From Favolaschia claudopus (lineage: Eukaryota; Basidiomycota; Agaricomycetes; Agaricales; Mycenaceae): 64,000 nucleotides of DNA. Made by a program: the position numbers and the translations under genes. Positions 22,553 through 37,874 of this stretch are shown here, piece by piece. The stretch spans positions 1 through 64,000 of the forward strand of contig JAWWNJ010000046.1 in assembly GCA_037176885.1 (NCBI GenBank), written 5' to 3'. The notes beneath the pieces are model-generated. The model was not told the DNA's origin and searched no databases. It saw nothing but the letters and a program-made list of their open reading frames with translations. Within the stretch, counting starts at the first letter, position 1, and each line of letters begins with the position of its first letter.

Positions 22553-23928
22553 GTGTCAGTGCCACTGTGATCGTCAACCTAACTTTGTCTCAGACCGCAC
22601 TGTCCAGCCGAATAAACGACAAGAAAAGGATGCTTTTGTCGAGCCAGACAAGGGAATCGAAAAGAGCGGGAAGGCGAAATCATTCGCCACCGACCGCCGG
22701 AACACGAAATTGTCCAGCTCGCGGAGGAAGGGCCCGGACTGGGCTTCAAAGTTCAGCGATCACCGGGGCCTCCGAGTCACCCCTTGCTACGAGAGACAGT
22801 TGGCGTGCGTTAGCGGCTTCCGGCAGAGAGAGGGATACATCGAAAGCGTTCGTCGGTGGTGTATCGAAGCCGTATGGATTGGCAGCTGAGCATAGGTTCT
22901 CACTGCGTTCGGTAAGATTTTCACCGTTTGCGAGTCAATGGTCATGCGACGCTGAAGCCTTTAACCCGAGCAAACGCGTATCAGGGCTCGGAGAGACAGT
23001 AAGAGTGCCGAGTCAGGGTAACAGCCTCGAGACACAACCAAAACGACCGCGAGGAAGTTCAGACATCGGCTGGTGGTCGGCGTTGAGGAAGAGGTGGCTC
23101 GATTGGCGAGAAGCTTCAAATCAAGCACATGCAAACAAACGTAAGCAAAACGCGTCTTCTTCTTGACCAAATTGCATCACAGTCTTTGTTCTTCCCGGTA
23201 GCGCGTTGCACATTCAAGACCACTGGAAACTGTACAGCACCGACACTCCGACCAACTTGCTCTCACTGCGGCCTGAACTCCCGACGCTACTGTCTCTGGC
23301 TCGGAGTCCAGTGGCTCCTTCTGTGAAGATTTTATTACCACTGCATTGCTTAAGCTTTGGCCTGGACCTCAACACTCTGTCCGAAGAAGCTCGCCGTTCT
23401 CCTCAGCATCGGATTCTCTCTCACTTCCGTCGGCTTCGGTCAAGGATAGAAGGGGGCTTGACTTTAATACTTTCGCGGCCATCCTGAGGCAGGGTTCCCT
23501 TCCATGCAGCAGGAGCAGTGCGATTACTTATGATTACGCAGAAACCTAAAGGCTATGTAACTTCGTGACTATTGGAGGTCTCCGTTAGTATGACTAGCGG
23601 CCAAAGGTATGTAAGTTCACTGGGATAAATTCCTTGCTCGTAATCAGGGACCACTCTGACACAGAATCGGATGGGAATGGGCGAAAGCCGATACATAATA
23701 CTTGGTATTGCGTTGCTCAATTGCTGTTCCAACGAACGCTTCGTATACAGCGAGGCTTCCGCACGTCGCATCTGCCGCGTTTCCATCAGCAATCTGCCAA
23801 AATTCAGAGACGGGGACCTTGCAAAGCAGTTTAGACGGGAACGTCGAATCGATATCTATCCGCGCGTACCAGGCCGGGTAGTTTAAAAGGGAGGCAGTAG
23901 ACGACAGCTTTGCATCTGTCCTTCAAGG
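22553..23928. other. Intergenic, remnant of EF1-beta promoter
   Basis: No gene is recognised. At about 23103-23170 the sequence CAAATCAAGCACATGCAAAC, followed by ACGCGTCTTCTTCTTGACC, resembles the leader just upstream of the elongation factor 1-beta start at 27.5 kb (CAGCACATGTAAACAAAACG...CTTCTTCCCAACC). No elongation factor coding sequence follows, suggesting that the partner gene of the F-box pseudogene was lost. Confidence 0.5.
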
Positions 23929-26011
23929 ATGTACTCTATCTGGGCAATCGGAACGCTCGTCTCGTTCCACGCAATTTGCACCACTGCCTATACCTGGCCC
24001 TCACCAAAGCTCGACGCCCTAGAAGCTGCGCGATTCGATCAGCTAGGGGACAACGCTGTCTCCGCTGAACTCACAAGCTTCATACAGCCTTGCGACTTGT
24101 TTCTCTTGCCAGGCAACACCGGCAGGTCTAATGCAGCAGACTGGATAAGAACTGTTCGTCTGTGTTTTATAAATACGTCGTTTTCTGCTCATTTGTCGAA
24201 GGCCTATCATGACATGGCCACACACAACGCGGCGGATGGTACAGGAGGATTGGATGCTTCGATCAGATTCCCTGACGAGCAGCGGCGCCCAGAGGTGAGT
24301 CTGTTACACGAACCCTCATTCGTAAACTATCCACGAACTTTACGCAGAACGCGGGTGACGGGTTCCAAAATACCATGAGCATTGTGCCCTTGGGCCTTAC
24401 TAATCGATATGTCTCCGGTGAGTGAATCAATGATTGGTATGGATTTCGTTCAGCTTATATTGGATCTGTCAGTCGCGGATTCGATCGCTCTCGCCGCACT
24501 TCTTGCCATTGAGAACTGGTAAGATTTTTGTACGACGGAATCTCCGCTTCTAAACCCGATTTTTCTTAGCGGTGGTCCTGAAATTCCGTTTCGTGGAGGA
24601 CGAATTGATGCAACAAAGCCCAATCTACCCGGTGTACCGCAGCCGCAGCAAGACCTCAACTCGCATATTGCTTCATTCGCGCGGCAAGGATTCACACCAA
24701 CGGAAATGATTGGTCTCGTGGCGTGCGGGTCAGTTCCTCACACCCCAGACTGAAATTTTCGCCAATTACAATTTAAAGCTTACGATCATTTAACAGACAC
24801 TCCTTTGGCGGAGTCCAACATGATTTCTTCCCAGACATAGTCGGCAATTTGCACGATCCCAATAGCACTCTGAATGTAGCCGACTTCGACTCGACCTTCT
24901 TTCAATTCGATAATAAGATGTTGGTCTGGACTCTTCTTCCCGTTTTACCAACCAACACAATATTAGCGCGACGGAGTACATATCCGGGACCACGAAAAAT
25001 CCGCTAGTCATAGGGAAAAACCATACTACGAACTCGGATAAACGTATTTTCAGCAGCGACGGAAATAGTACAATGCACACGTGAGTGTCGAACTTTTTTT
25101 GCTTCCTCGTTATTGAATTTGAATCTGAAATGTCGCATAGCTTTGCAAATTCCCCAGGTTTATTCGCTTCGACGTGCGCAGACCTCTTTGCCCGTATGCT
25201 CGATACCGTGCCGAGCAATGTGCAACTCACTGAGGTGCTCTCACCTCTTCCTGTGAAACCGTCCGTTCAGTTGATTCTGGACGGCGACATCATACAGCTG
25301 TCAGGACAAGTTCGGGTGAGTGCGTAAATTCATGGGTTTATAGATCGTAGCGAATAACTCTGCTTAGCTCTGGAATATGACGGAGGATCCGACCCGCACA
25401 GTTCGTATGCGCTGGCATGATCACCACGGGGGCATCGGAAACGCGACTTTGAGCTTCACCGGCACATCTTCCTCCACTGGGGGGAAATATGCTGCCGCCT
25501 GGTATGCTTTCAACGCGTCTGACCCGGAGAATTCTCTCTCTCTTGACGCTCATTCGGGCGTCAAGAGTCTGAGTTTCGTTGTCAACGACCAGCTTGAAGA
25601 TCAAGATGGTTTGGGATTTGCTATTCAAGATGGGTTTATGTTCTCTGCGACTTCGTGTCTAGTTATGCACCCGTTCACTGGTCGATTTGATGTTGCGGTC
25701 AGTTCGATTTGAGTCTGTCGATTGAATTCACTTGAAATAATATTCTATAGGTACGCAACGGTGTCAATCCCACGAGAGTCTACCTCGAAGAAATATCGGC
25801 CGACGACACCCAGAAAGTCACCGTCACGGAGATTGATATCTCGCCTCCCACTTCACCAGTTTTCGGCCACTCTGGGTATTCACTTTGGAGCATCAACCTG
25901 ACCAATCCGACGACGGTGTATAGTATTGGTGCGGAAATTGAAGGAGTGAAGTACTCAACCACGGATGAGCATCTGTTAATTGAGTTCCCTCTTTGCTCGG
26001 GAGCGTTGTAA
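23929..26011 (+). CDS. Secreted heme peroxidase, class II-like
   Basis: Ten exons: 23929-24153, 24202-24294, 24348-24417, 24473-24518, 24570-24728, 24797-24919, 24967-25080, 25141-25315, 25368-25697 and 25751-26011, giving 531 residues; every junction keeps phase. The N-terminus (MYSIWAIGTLVSFHAICTTA) is a signal peptide, so the enzyme should be secreted. The distal heme site is WIRTAYHDMATHN, with Arg74 and His78. The proximal ligand is His199 in ACGHSFGG. FRGGRID and the preceding ALAALLAIENCGG match the peroxidase core. The protein is longer than classical class II lignin or manganese peroxidases, with a C-terminal extension of roughly 200 residues. I see no tryptophan radical or manganese-site motif I could assign, so the substrate is open. 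It would use hydrogen peroxide; the GMC oxidase at 29-31.5 kb could supply it. Confidence 0.85.
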
Positions 26012-26175
26012 ATTTTCTCGGGGTCGGTTTCTTATTCCAGCCTCGGTGATTTTGTTTCGGAGTCATTAGCCTAACGTTGCGACGATTCCATTTTCAGTAG
26101 CCTCTCTAATGTTTACAAATTCTGCCTGGCGGGCCTACCAGTGGGACATGATTCATACTAGGGGGTTGACGGTCA
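26012..26175. other. Short convergent intergenic spacer
   Basis: The peroxidase (plus) and F-box gene (minus) converge with 164 bp between their stop codons. No terminator-like or polyadenylation motif stands out. Confidence 0.6.
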
Positions 26176-27405
26176 TTATACATCCTCGGATACCAGAATC
26201 CAATCTTCATTATTGAGTCTCCAGATCCGGTCATCTACAAGGATAATGACATTAGTATCCGTCAACGGAATAGACAAGAAGAAACATACTGAGCACCACC
26301 GACGTCAAGCTTTTGCATGCTGCATACCACTGCAACACCATGCTTCGATCGTCTTCAGGAAAACTCTCAATTCTTCCGAAATCCAAGGTACGCAGCCGGT
26401 CAAATTTCTCGAGAGATGTCGCGATCCACCGGGCTTCGTTCTAACAATGATCATAAAAGCATGAGAATGCACGCCATGAAATGATAAAAGAATCGAACCC
26501 GTGAAATCAAACTCCCGGACTCAGGCCAGTGACAGAGTTCAAGATTGTGAATGTGGGGCAAGTGTGTCGCAATCACATTGACAAAACTCCGCTCCTCTAC
26601 ATTATAGACTCCCACGATTTCGACAGTGGTCAATGTTTCAAGGTGGCGCAATTTGGCCAGGGCCGCATGAGCCTCATTCATCCCGAGAGGGTATGAGACC
26701 ACGCTCACGTTTGTCAGAGAAATATCGTTCAAGTCGAGACTGGAAAGCAGCGCAAGGGGCCCATCAAAACCGCGAAGTTTGGGAAGATGTATCGGTGCGG
26801 GATATCTCAAATGAGGAGGCACAATGACGGAAAGCTGGGTGAGGTTGTTGTGGCGGTCAAGGAAGGACTTCAGCGTCGGAAGATCGCGCGCGGGAAGCTC
26901 GTCGAGAACATGGAATTCAACGAGGTGCGGGAAGTGGCCGTGTGCAAGGAGGTGGGCGTAGCGCATAGATCGCGCGAGAAGGGCGAGGGTTCGGAGGGAA
27001 GTCATTAGACATAGCGCAACATTGATTTCTTCGACAGTTTCGACAGAAAGGCGCCGGCCCCTAGCGAACGTCAATAATAAATAGAAACTTGCGGCAGGCA
27101 ACTGAAAAAACGCACACTTGGTGGACATCAGTGAATTTTGGAACAGCAAGCTCGTGCACCAGATGTGGTAGAGACAGATATAAGCTCTGCTGTAGACTCA
27201 TAGCGAACGACCTGAGTCTGGATCCAGTTGTGAGCCTGACGCAGCGGTAAAGCCAAGGAGTGGCGATATTCCTCAGCAATTGAGACGTTCGACAGACGGT
27301 GGCAAGGTCGGCAGTTGACAACTCGTGCACTATTGCGGTTAGAACTTCGTTTGGGAGCCGGAAGAGAAATCTTGCGGCTCTACACGCGCTGCGAGTGAGG
27401 ATCAT
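26176..27405 (-). CDS. F-box protein, intact paralogue
   Basis: Four exons on the minus strand: 27116-27405, 26499-27060, 26290-26440 and 26176-26234, encoding 353 residues. The start MILTRSACRAARFLF is chosen because the paralogue at 62960 starts at the same place; an upstream in-frame ATG at 27447 is possible. The F-box is LPNEVLTAIVHELSTADLAT at about residues 18-37, continuing through VCRTSQLLRNIATPWLY. The rest (about residues 100-300) is leucine-rich, with repeats such as LPKLRGFDGPLALLSSLDLN, and probably binds a substrate. F-box proteins recruit targets to SCF ubiquitin ligases through Skp1; the target is unknown. The last intron has a clear branch point (ACTAAT). The gene is divergent from elongation factor 1-beta, with 136 bp between the two start codons. 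Confidence 0.82.
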
Positions 27406-27541
27406 GGTGGGAGTGGCAGAAAGCTTCGGTTGGTGTGACAGTGACAATGGGCGTCACCTCCCGTCACTTTCCCGCCGGGCCGCAACAACCTTGAAATTCA
27501 GCACATGTAAACAAAACGCATCTTCTTCCCAACCTTGATCG
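27406..27541. promoter_or_regulatory. Bidirectional promoter, F-box / EF1-beta
   Basis: Only 136 bp separate the two divergent start codons, so both leaders and core promoters must overlap here. The interval contains TGTGACAGTGACA and two further TCAC/GTCAC repeats on the F-box side, and CAGCACATGTAAAC on the EF1-beta side. The same elements recur in the second copy at 62602-62959, there split by a MITE. Confidence 0.7.
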
Positions 27542-28648
27542 ATGGCCGACCTCACCAAGCTCGAACAGCACCTTGCCACCAGGTCCTACGTGGAAGGGTC
27601 AGTATAACATTAGTTCATGTTCAAAATCACCTCCCTAGGGTCCGTGTTTCCAAGAAAGCGAAAGCGGCATAAGAATGCCGACAATTTTTGACCGATCTTT
27701 TTCTCATTTTCTTCTATCGTTCTAAAACCATCCCGATCGTGTCTGATGCCCATATGCTTATATTCTACAGGTACACCGCCTCCCAGGCCGACGTAACTGT
27801 TTTCAAAGCGATCGGATCGGCACCGAAGCCGACCGCGCATCCGCACGTCGCCAGGTGGTACACCCACATCCAGTCGTACACCTCCGAGTTTGGCTCGCTC
27901 TCCGGCTCGAGTGCCGCGGGCAAAGCCTTCCTCGGTGGTGGAGCTCCTGCTGCCGCCGCTGCGGATGACGACGACGACGAAGTGGACCTCTTCGGCAGCG
28001 ACGACGAAGCGGATGACGCCGCGGCCGAGCAGCTCAAGGCCGAGCGTGTTGCGGAGTATAACAAGAAGAAGGCTGGGAAGCCTAAGCCTGTGGCTAAGGT
28101 GAGTCATATCACCACTCCCGCCTTGAGATGTTTTTTACCTGTGTGCTTGCAGTCTGTCGTCACTCTCGATGTAAAACCCTGGGACGACGAGACCGATATG
28201 GAGGCTCTTGAGAAATGCGTCAGGTCTATCGAGAAGGAAGGGCTGTTGTGGGGGCTCAGCAAGCTCGTCGCTATCGGCTATGGTACGTTGATCCTCTTTC
28301 TCTTTACATATATGCTCGATTGTTCTGATCTGATATCCAGGAATCAAGAAGCTCCAGGTAAGTACATAACTGTACTACATCTCTATCTTCTCCGTTCACC
28401 CCCACGCTCCTCCAGATCACTCTCGTCGTCGGCACGTCCCACATGTTCCTGCATCTAGCAACCTTCTAATTATTTTCTCCTGTTGCACAGAGGACGAGAA
28501 AGTCTCCACCGACGAATTGCAGGAACAGATCTGCGAATTCGAAGATTACGTCCAGAGCACGGATGTCCAGGCTATGCAGAGTACGTTTGTCATCTGCTCT
28601 CGCAAATTCAAGCGGTTTCTCATTAACCGTGCCTTGACAGAACTTTGA
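27542..28648 (+). CDS. EFB1: Translation elongation factor 1-beta
   Basis: Seven exons: 27542-27597, 27771-28098, 28153-28282, 28341-28357, 28416-28431, 28491-28580 and 28641-28648, giving 214 residues, the usual length. EF1-beta is the nucleotide exchange factor that recharges eEF1A with GTP during translation. The N-terminal part ([20 protein letters not shown]) is the GST-like region that binds eEF1-gamma. An acidic hinge [15 protein letters not shown] includes the conserved DLFGSD phosphorylation motif. The C-terminal exchange domain contains [20 protein letters not shown] and [20 protein letters not shown], and ends AMQKL. Exons 4, 5 and 7 are only 17, 16 and 8 nt. The intron after exon 5 must use a GC donor (G|GCACGT) to keep frame. 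A second, near-identical gene lies inverted at 61.5-62.6 kb. Confidence 0.96.
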
Positions 28649-29118
28649 GACGAATATTGCTCCATGTAGATGGTGTTACTTTCGCTGGCTTGTTGTGTAT
28701 GCAATGCGCATCTTGCGAAACCGACGATTATTCGTGTACTTGTGCGACAAGAGACTCGTCCAACAAAGTCCGTCTCAGGAGTCGCTCTTTCATCTATGAC
28801 CTACCACGGCGCTTCCGATCTCGAGGATCGTACCCATCGCGTTCGATATGCGCTTCCGCTCGCTCATTTCCTTTCCATGATTGCAGAGTAAGACAGAGCC
28901 GATAGTATAAGTAATCGTGAATTTGAGCCTCGCAAGTACAGGGAGCACGGTATCTCTTCGCGAAGATGGATCAGATTAGTGTCCCGGTCATGATGAGGAT
29001 TTCGAGTACGAGAACCCCGTGTTCCCCAAGTTGAACCCGGCTTGAAGGATTGTTGACATTCAGATCCCGCACTTTTTCATTTGAATTGGTTTGTCTTTAC
29101 CTACGCATCGTCCCACAA
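28649..29118. other. Duplicated fragment downstream of EF1-beta
   Basis: At 28790-28890 the sequence encodes YHGASDLEDRTHRVRYALPL followed by AHFLSMI. A homologous stretch lies downstream of the second EF1-beta gene (about 61270-61390, minus strand, HHGPSEFEDRPRGVHYALRL). This may be the end of another decayed gene carried along by the duplication. No complete coding model could be built. Confidence 0.45.
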
Positions 29119-31507
<2,389 letters not shown>

Positions 31508-33912
31508 AGGGGAGTAGTGCGTACTTCGCTATCCCACTATTCGCTCGCAATATATACGTTTCGCAATAAGAACGGGTATCAGACGAGCATGAGAAATTTC
31601 GTGCAATTTCGGTGGCGGGGTCTTGAAAAACAGCCGTCGAAGGGAGTCGATGTGAATCGAAGATTCAAACGCTGAGACCTCCCGAGAACTACGCAGAAGA
31701 TCAAAGTGGAATCAACAGCGGGATCTTAACTTGACGAAAGAGCAGCCAAGGATTCCAAAACACATCCAAAAAGGCATTGGCAGTCGAGTCTGAGTCTTGG
31801 ATTGAGTCTTGCAGGCAGCTGCGGAGCGGTAGAATGACTGTCTATGAACAAGAATCGAGACGGTCAGTCGCAACGGCGACGATGAAGTGGGTGAATTGGC
31901 CACGGTGGTGGCGAAGGCCAAGATGCGGGGGATCATACTATTGCCGAACAATGCCGAAGATGTAATTGTTGCGAGCGAAGCGAGCAAATCTACCCTTCAC
32001 GTGACCGGCTGGGGGCTGCAGTATGCAATAAACAAGGACAAAGTGTACATACGGTGGCTGACAGGTTTTCAGAAATTAGAAAATCCACTCAAACTCGTTC
32101 AATTTGGGGCCAGAGTGAAAGAAATCTGACCTATAGCCTCACCTAGCTATAGGGCATCTTCTGATACCAAAATCTAAGCAAATGACCTCGAAATGATTAA
32201 CCGTTCTTTAACGAGAGGGCGAGTCGGCGGTGCAGCATCCCCCTTTGGGCATCCTGATTTTCCTTTGCTCTGTTCCAGTGCCCGCCTCACCAGCCCAAAA
32301 CGATCACCTGCATTGTGCAGTGTAGCGTGACTTTTTTCAACAATTAGTCTGCCTCCTGAACCCGCCTAATCTGGAGTTCATTTCCGCTTCATTGCTGTAA
32401 AACTGCGCAACTGTGCATTTACTGCGGTGAATATTCTTATATATGGAGCATTCCAACGACTGCTCTCCCTTATACCACTTGACGCTGTCTGCCTACTCTG
32501 CCCCGGCGGTTTTGCTACGCTTGGCATTCTGCCTTCAAAATTCAAAAGATACTACCACAATTATTCTCGGTCGCCGCCGACTCGCCATTACTCTTTCCCG
32601 TCCTCCAAACCGCGGTTTCTCAACGCTCTTGCACGTCTGGAAACTCTGTCTCCGTTTTGTCTATGTAGCCCAGAGCCCGGCTCAGCTTGCCGCAACCGAA
32701 TGAAGTCGTATCTCGCTTTGCAGCTTTTGGCAATCGATGTTTCCTCGTTAAGAGCAGCATTCAATTAGAACGGTTTTTTTCCGTCTCCTTCGACACCGGT
32801 GTACGTGAACTCTAGGTATGCTACGCTTGAAAGCGAGCATGCATCACACTGTCGCATTAATTGAACAAGACTCATTATTCTGCCAGATTCAACTGTGTCT
32901 CCTGCCGGGTCATTTGAGTGAACTGGGACTTAATTGGCGGCCGGAGCGAAGCGGAGGCTCGACTTGTTGAGTTTGGAATTGCCTGCTTGACTAATTTCTG
33001 CTGACACTGTCTCGGATCATGGATCCGAAGCTTCGCGAGCAGTTCTCGCTGCAGCGGATCCATGTTAAACCTAACCCTAAGCGCGCATCCGTCTTCGTTT
33101 CTCAGCGTTTCTCCCACCATTCTTGCACCATTCTCCCTTTCTTCCCGGTACTTAGAGCCTTGCGCATTCAAAACCAAGCGTGCAGCCCAGATCGTACAAC
33201 ATCCTTGATTCTACCGCGCATCGCACCCGCAAGGCAACAGACTCATGCTTCTTCAAAGAAAAGTAGTGAAAAGTTTGGCTGAGTGGCTCCAGGCTGAGGG
33301 GGACGTCCGACGGAGTCACGGAATACTTAGCGGACTCTCTCTATGAAGCTTTTACTAGGCTTCCTCTCGGTATCAAGGGCCTTACCTAGCTCTGAAGATT
33401 CAAGTATCCCGGCTTCTACAGTATCGTCAAATCAAGCGTTGATCACGAACGTCTCGATCGAGAGTTCATTCAGTCGCGATTCGCGAATGCTGTAGGCAAC
33501 TTTTGTGCTGTAGGAAAGGGATGTGCGGGGCAAACATACGTGCAGTGACTTGGGCCACAGATCAACCGTTGATGCAGTTGGAGAGCGACGATGGCTTACA
33601 TGATGCGGCGTGGCAATGAGGAGGGTTCAATCGAGGAACGGTGCGCGGCATGTTCTGACCTAATGTCTTCAGAGATTGACATGATCCAGGCAGTTCGTCG
33701 AATTCATCATACTACCTCCCATTACTGCTCCCCTTTCAGCCTGCGAGTTTCCGCTGCTTCCTTTCGCTGCCACATATGTCGTTTTTGCTTTCTCTACCAA
33801 TATTGCCTTGTCGATTCAGAATGATTCGCACCCCTGGTATCGACGTCCAATAATCGCTCGAACTTGTATGATTTACAGTATTACACAGTGCATGGCCTGT
33901 CAGTGTCAATAT
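31508..33912. other. Intergenic, no gene recognised
   Basis: Frames up to about 113 codons occur on both strands without a recognised motif. A strong hairpin at 33018-33064 is listed separately. The 5' end should contain the GMC gene's promoter. Confidence 0.55.
33018..33064. repeat. Hairpin with 10-bp perfect arms
   Basis: CATGGATCCG (33018-33027) is the exact reverse complement of CGGATCCATG (33055-33064). Inside, GCGAG and CTCGC flank a CAGTT loop, so a long imperfect hairpin can form. Its cluster of hexamer palindromes (GGATCC, AAGCTT, TCGCGA, CTGCAG) resembles a cloning linker but is more likely natural. Six bases later CTAACCCTAA matches the telomere repeat. Confidence 0.7.
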
Positions 33913-34377
33913 CTACGGGCACGCAGCGACGAATTTGCCCAAGATGGTGTACTGCGCGTTGAAACCGCTGGTAAGCACAGTCTGGCTGTAGATCGTCTAT
34001 AAATTATCAATGGACAATGTAATTAGCACATATGCACCTCGATATCGAAACCAAATCAAATTCAAAACTTACAAGACATCCACTTGACGGGTTAGCAATA
34101 AGAGCGGAGCGGTAAGCGTCGATCCCCTTCTTAAGGCTCTTTCCGTTTGTGCAGTCCACCGTGTTCGTCGAAGACGGTGGGGGCACACGATTGTTGAACG
34201 TCTGCATCTCGGAGACTTGACGAAGGACGTCGCTGGGGACGGTCGAGCAAAGCTGGAAATTTCGAAAATGAATTAATCGACACGATCCAGGTGAGTTCAA
34301 ACGAGATCGAAACTCACGTTTTGTGCGTATGCAGCAGTGGCGAAAGCGATGGCGAGGAACGAGAGAGGGAGCTTCAT
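33913..34377 (-). CDS. Small secreted cysteine-containing protein
   Basis: Three exons on the minus strand: 34318-34377, 34073-34252 and 33913-33996, giving 107 residues. The first exon is almost exactly a signal peptide (MKLPLSFLAIAFATAAYAQN), with cleavage likely after AYA. The mature part of about 88 residues has four cysteines (22, 54, 79, 106), enough for two disulfides. It contains the stretch DCTNGKSLKKGIDAYRSALI. Both introns have GTGAG/GTAAG donors and normal acceptors, and the stop is TAG after AACP. The family is not recognised; the layout fits the small secreted proteins common in wood-decay and symbiotic fungi. No function is claimed. Confidence 0.72.
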
Positions 34378-35583
34378 TTTATTCCGAGTCCTGGATTCTG
34401 TTTTTCCTACTGCGCAAAGCTCACCCTTTTATACTCCCAGTATGTTTACGAAAGTTCTCTGGGCTTTCCTCGGCGCGCATGCCTCGGCCTAGTTGAGACA
34501 GACTGTGAAGCTTGAAGACAAGCAGTTCGACGTTTGTGCCTCAATTAGAACAGTGCTAGCTGTCAGGGTTCAGCTTTTTGGAGGTATTCGGCTTCGGCAT
34601 GGACGGCCTCTAAGCTCGAAGGCATAGAATGAGAAAGAGTCAAACGTGGAACCCGTTCTCTCAACTGTGCACCACGCGTATGATTTTCTTTGAGCTACGT
34701 TCTGTTCCTGACATTTCATCTGGATTCTTATCTGATTCGTGTAGAGGACGGGACGGATGTCTAGAGTACTCGCGTCGGCCAGAACTGAGCTCGGTCATGC
34801 AAGCTCCATGACTTCCACAAACGGTCTTGACACCATGCCACATAGAAATTGGAGAGACTTTGCTACGAGGGCATTGGGGATCATCTCCTTCTCGATAAAT
34901 TAGCGAGCCATGCAAATTTCTATCGAACATTTACGATCGTTACTTCGAGCAAGGTATCACAGCACTCGTTGTCAGTGTCTCTGCATTAGTGATACACCTT
35001 ACAGAGCCAATCAGACGCAACTTCCGTGTCTGCCAGCCCTGAATTTTGACAGATTGTTCACGACGTTAAGCCGTTCTCCTTGTTTTTTCGCCGAATCATG
35101 TATGAATCTCTACCCTAGATAGCAGCTGCTCAAAGATTAGATCTTTATAGAGTCACCTATTGTGCGTCCTCGTAGGTGATTCTTGAACCTTTGAAATTTG
35201 AACGCCCAACCCTCCAAGGCGTTAAGTAATTCCTCGATTTCGTCGTTCAACTTTTGGCATCTCAAGTCATCATAAACTCAAGTTCGATTTCCACCAACAG
35301 GATCGACCTCTATTCGCTTGCTCGCGGTATCTCCAATGGCTACGTCCCCACAGAACTAACAGATTCATCGCAAGGTCCAGTGTATGGTTTCCGTTTCAAC
35401 CGTCCCGTACAGAACTGTCTTTTGCACAGAAAGATTCGAGCTTTGCTTGTACAACTTCAATGAATGATTTATTTGTTCTTATACTGCCCGCCTATAGGCT
35501 GTGGTCTATGCGAATGTAATCTAAAAATATAAGGTAAGGGATGCGCAATAAAATAACAACAACGCTCTAAACCAAGCCCCTCT
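34378..35583. other. Intergenic, no gene recognised
   Basis: The right part contains short frames only (the longest, at 35254-35463, is 69 codons) without motifs. The left part is the upstream region of the small secreted protein gene. Confidence 0.55.

Positions 35584-37874
<2,291 letters not shown>

Noticed and set aside
24790..25230. 146-codon minus-strand frame
   Set aside because: Antisense to peroxidase exons 6-8, which keep phase and family motifs on the plus strand.
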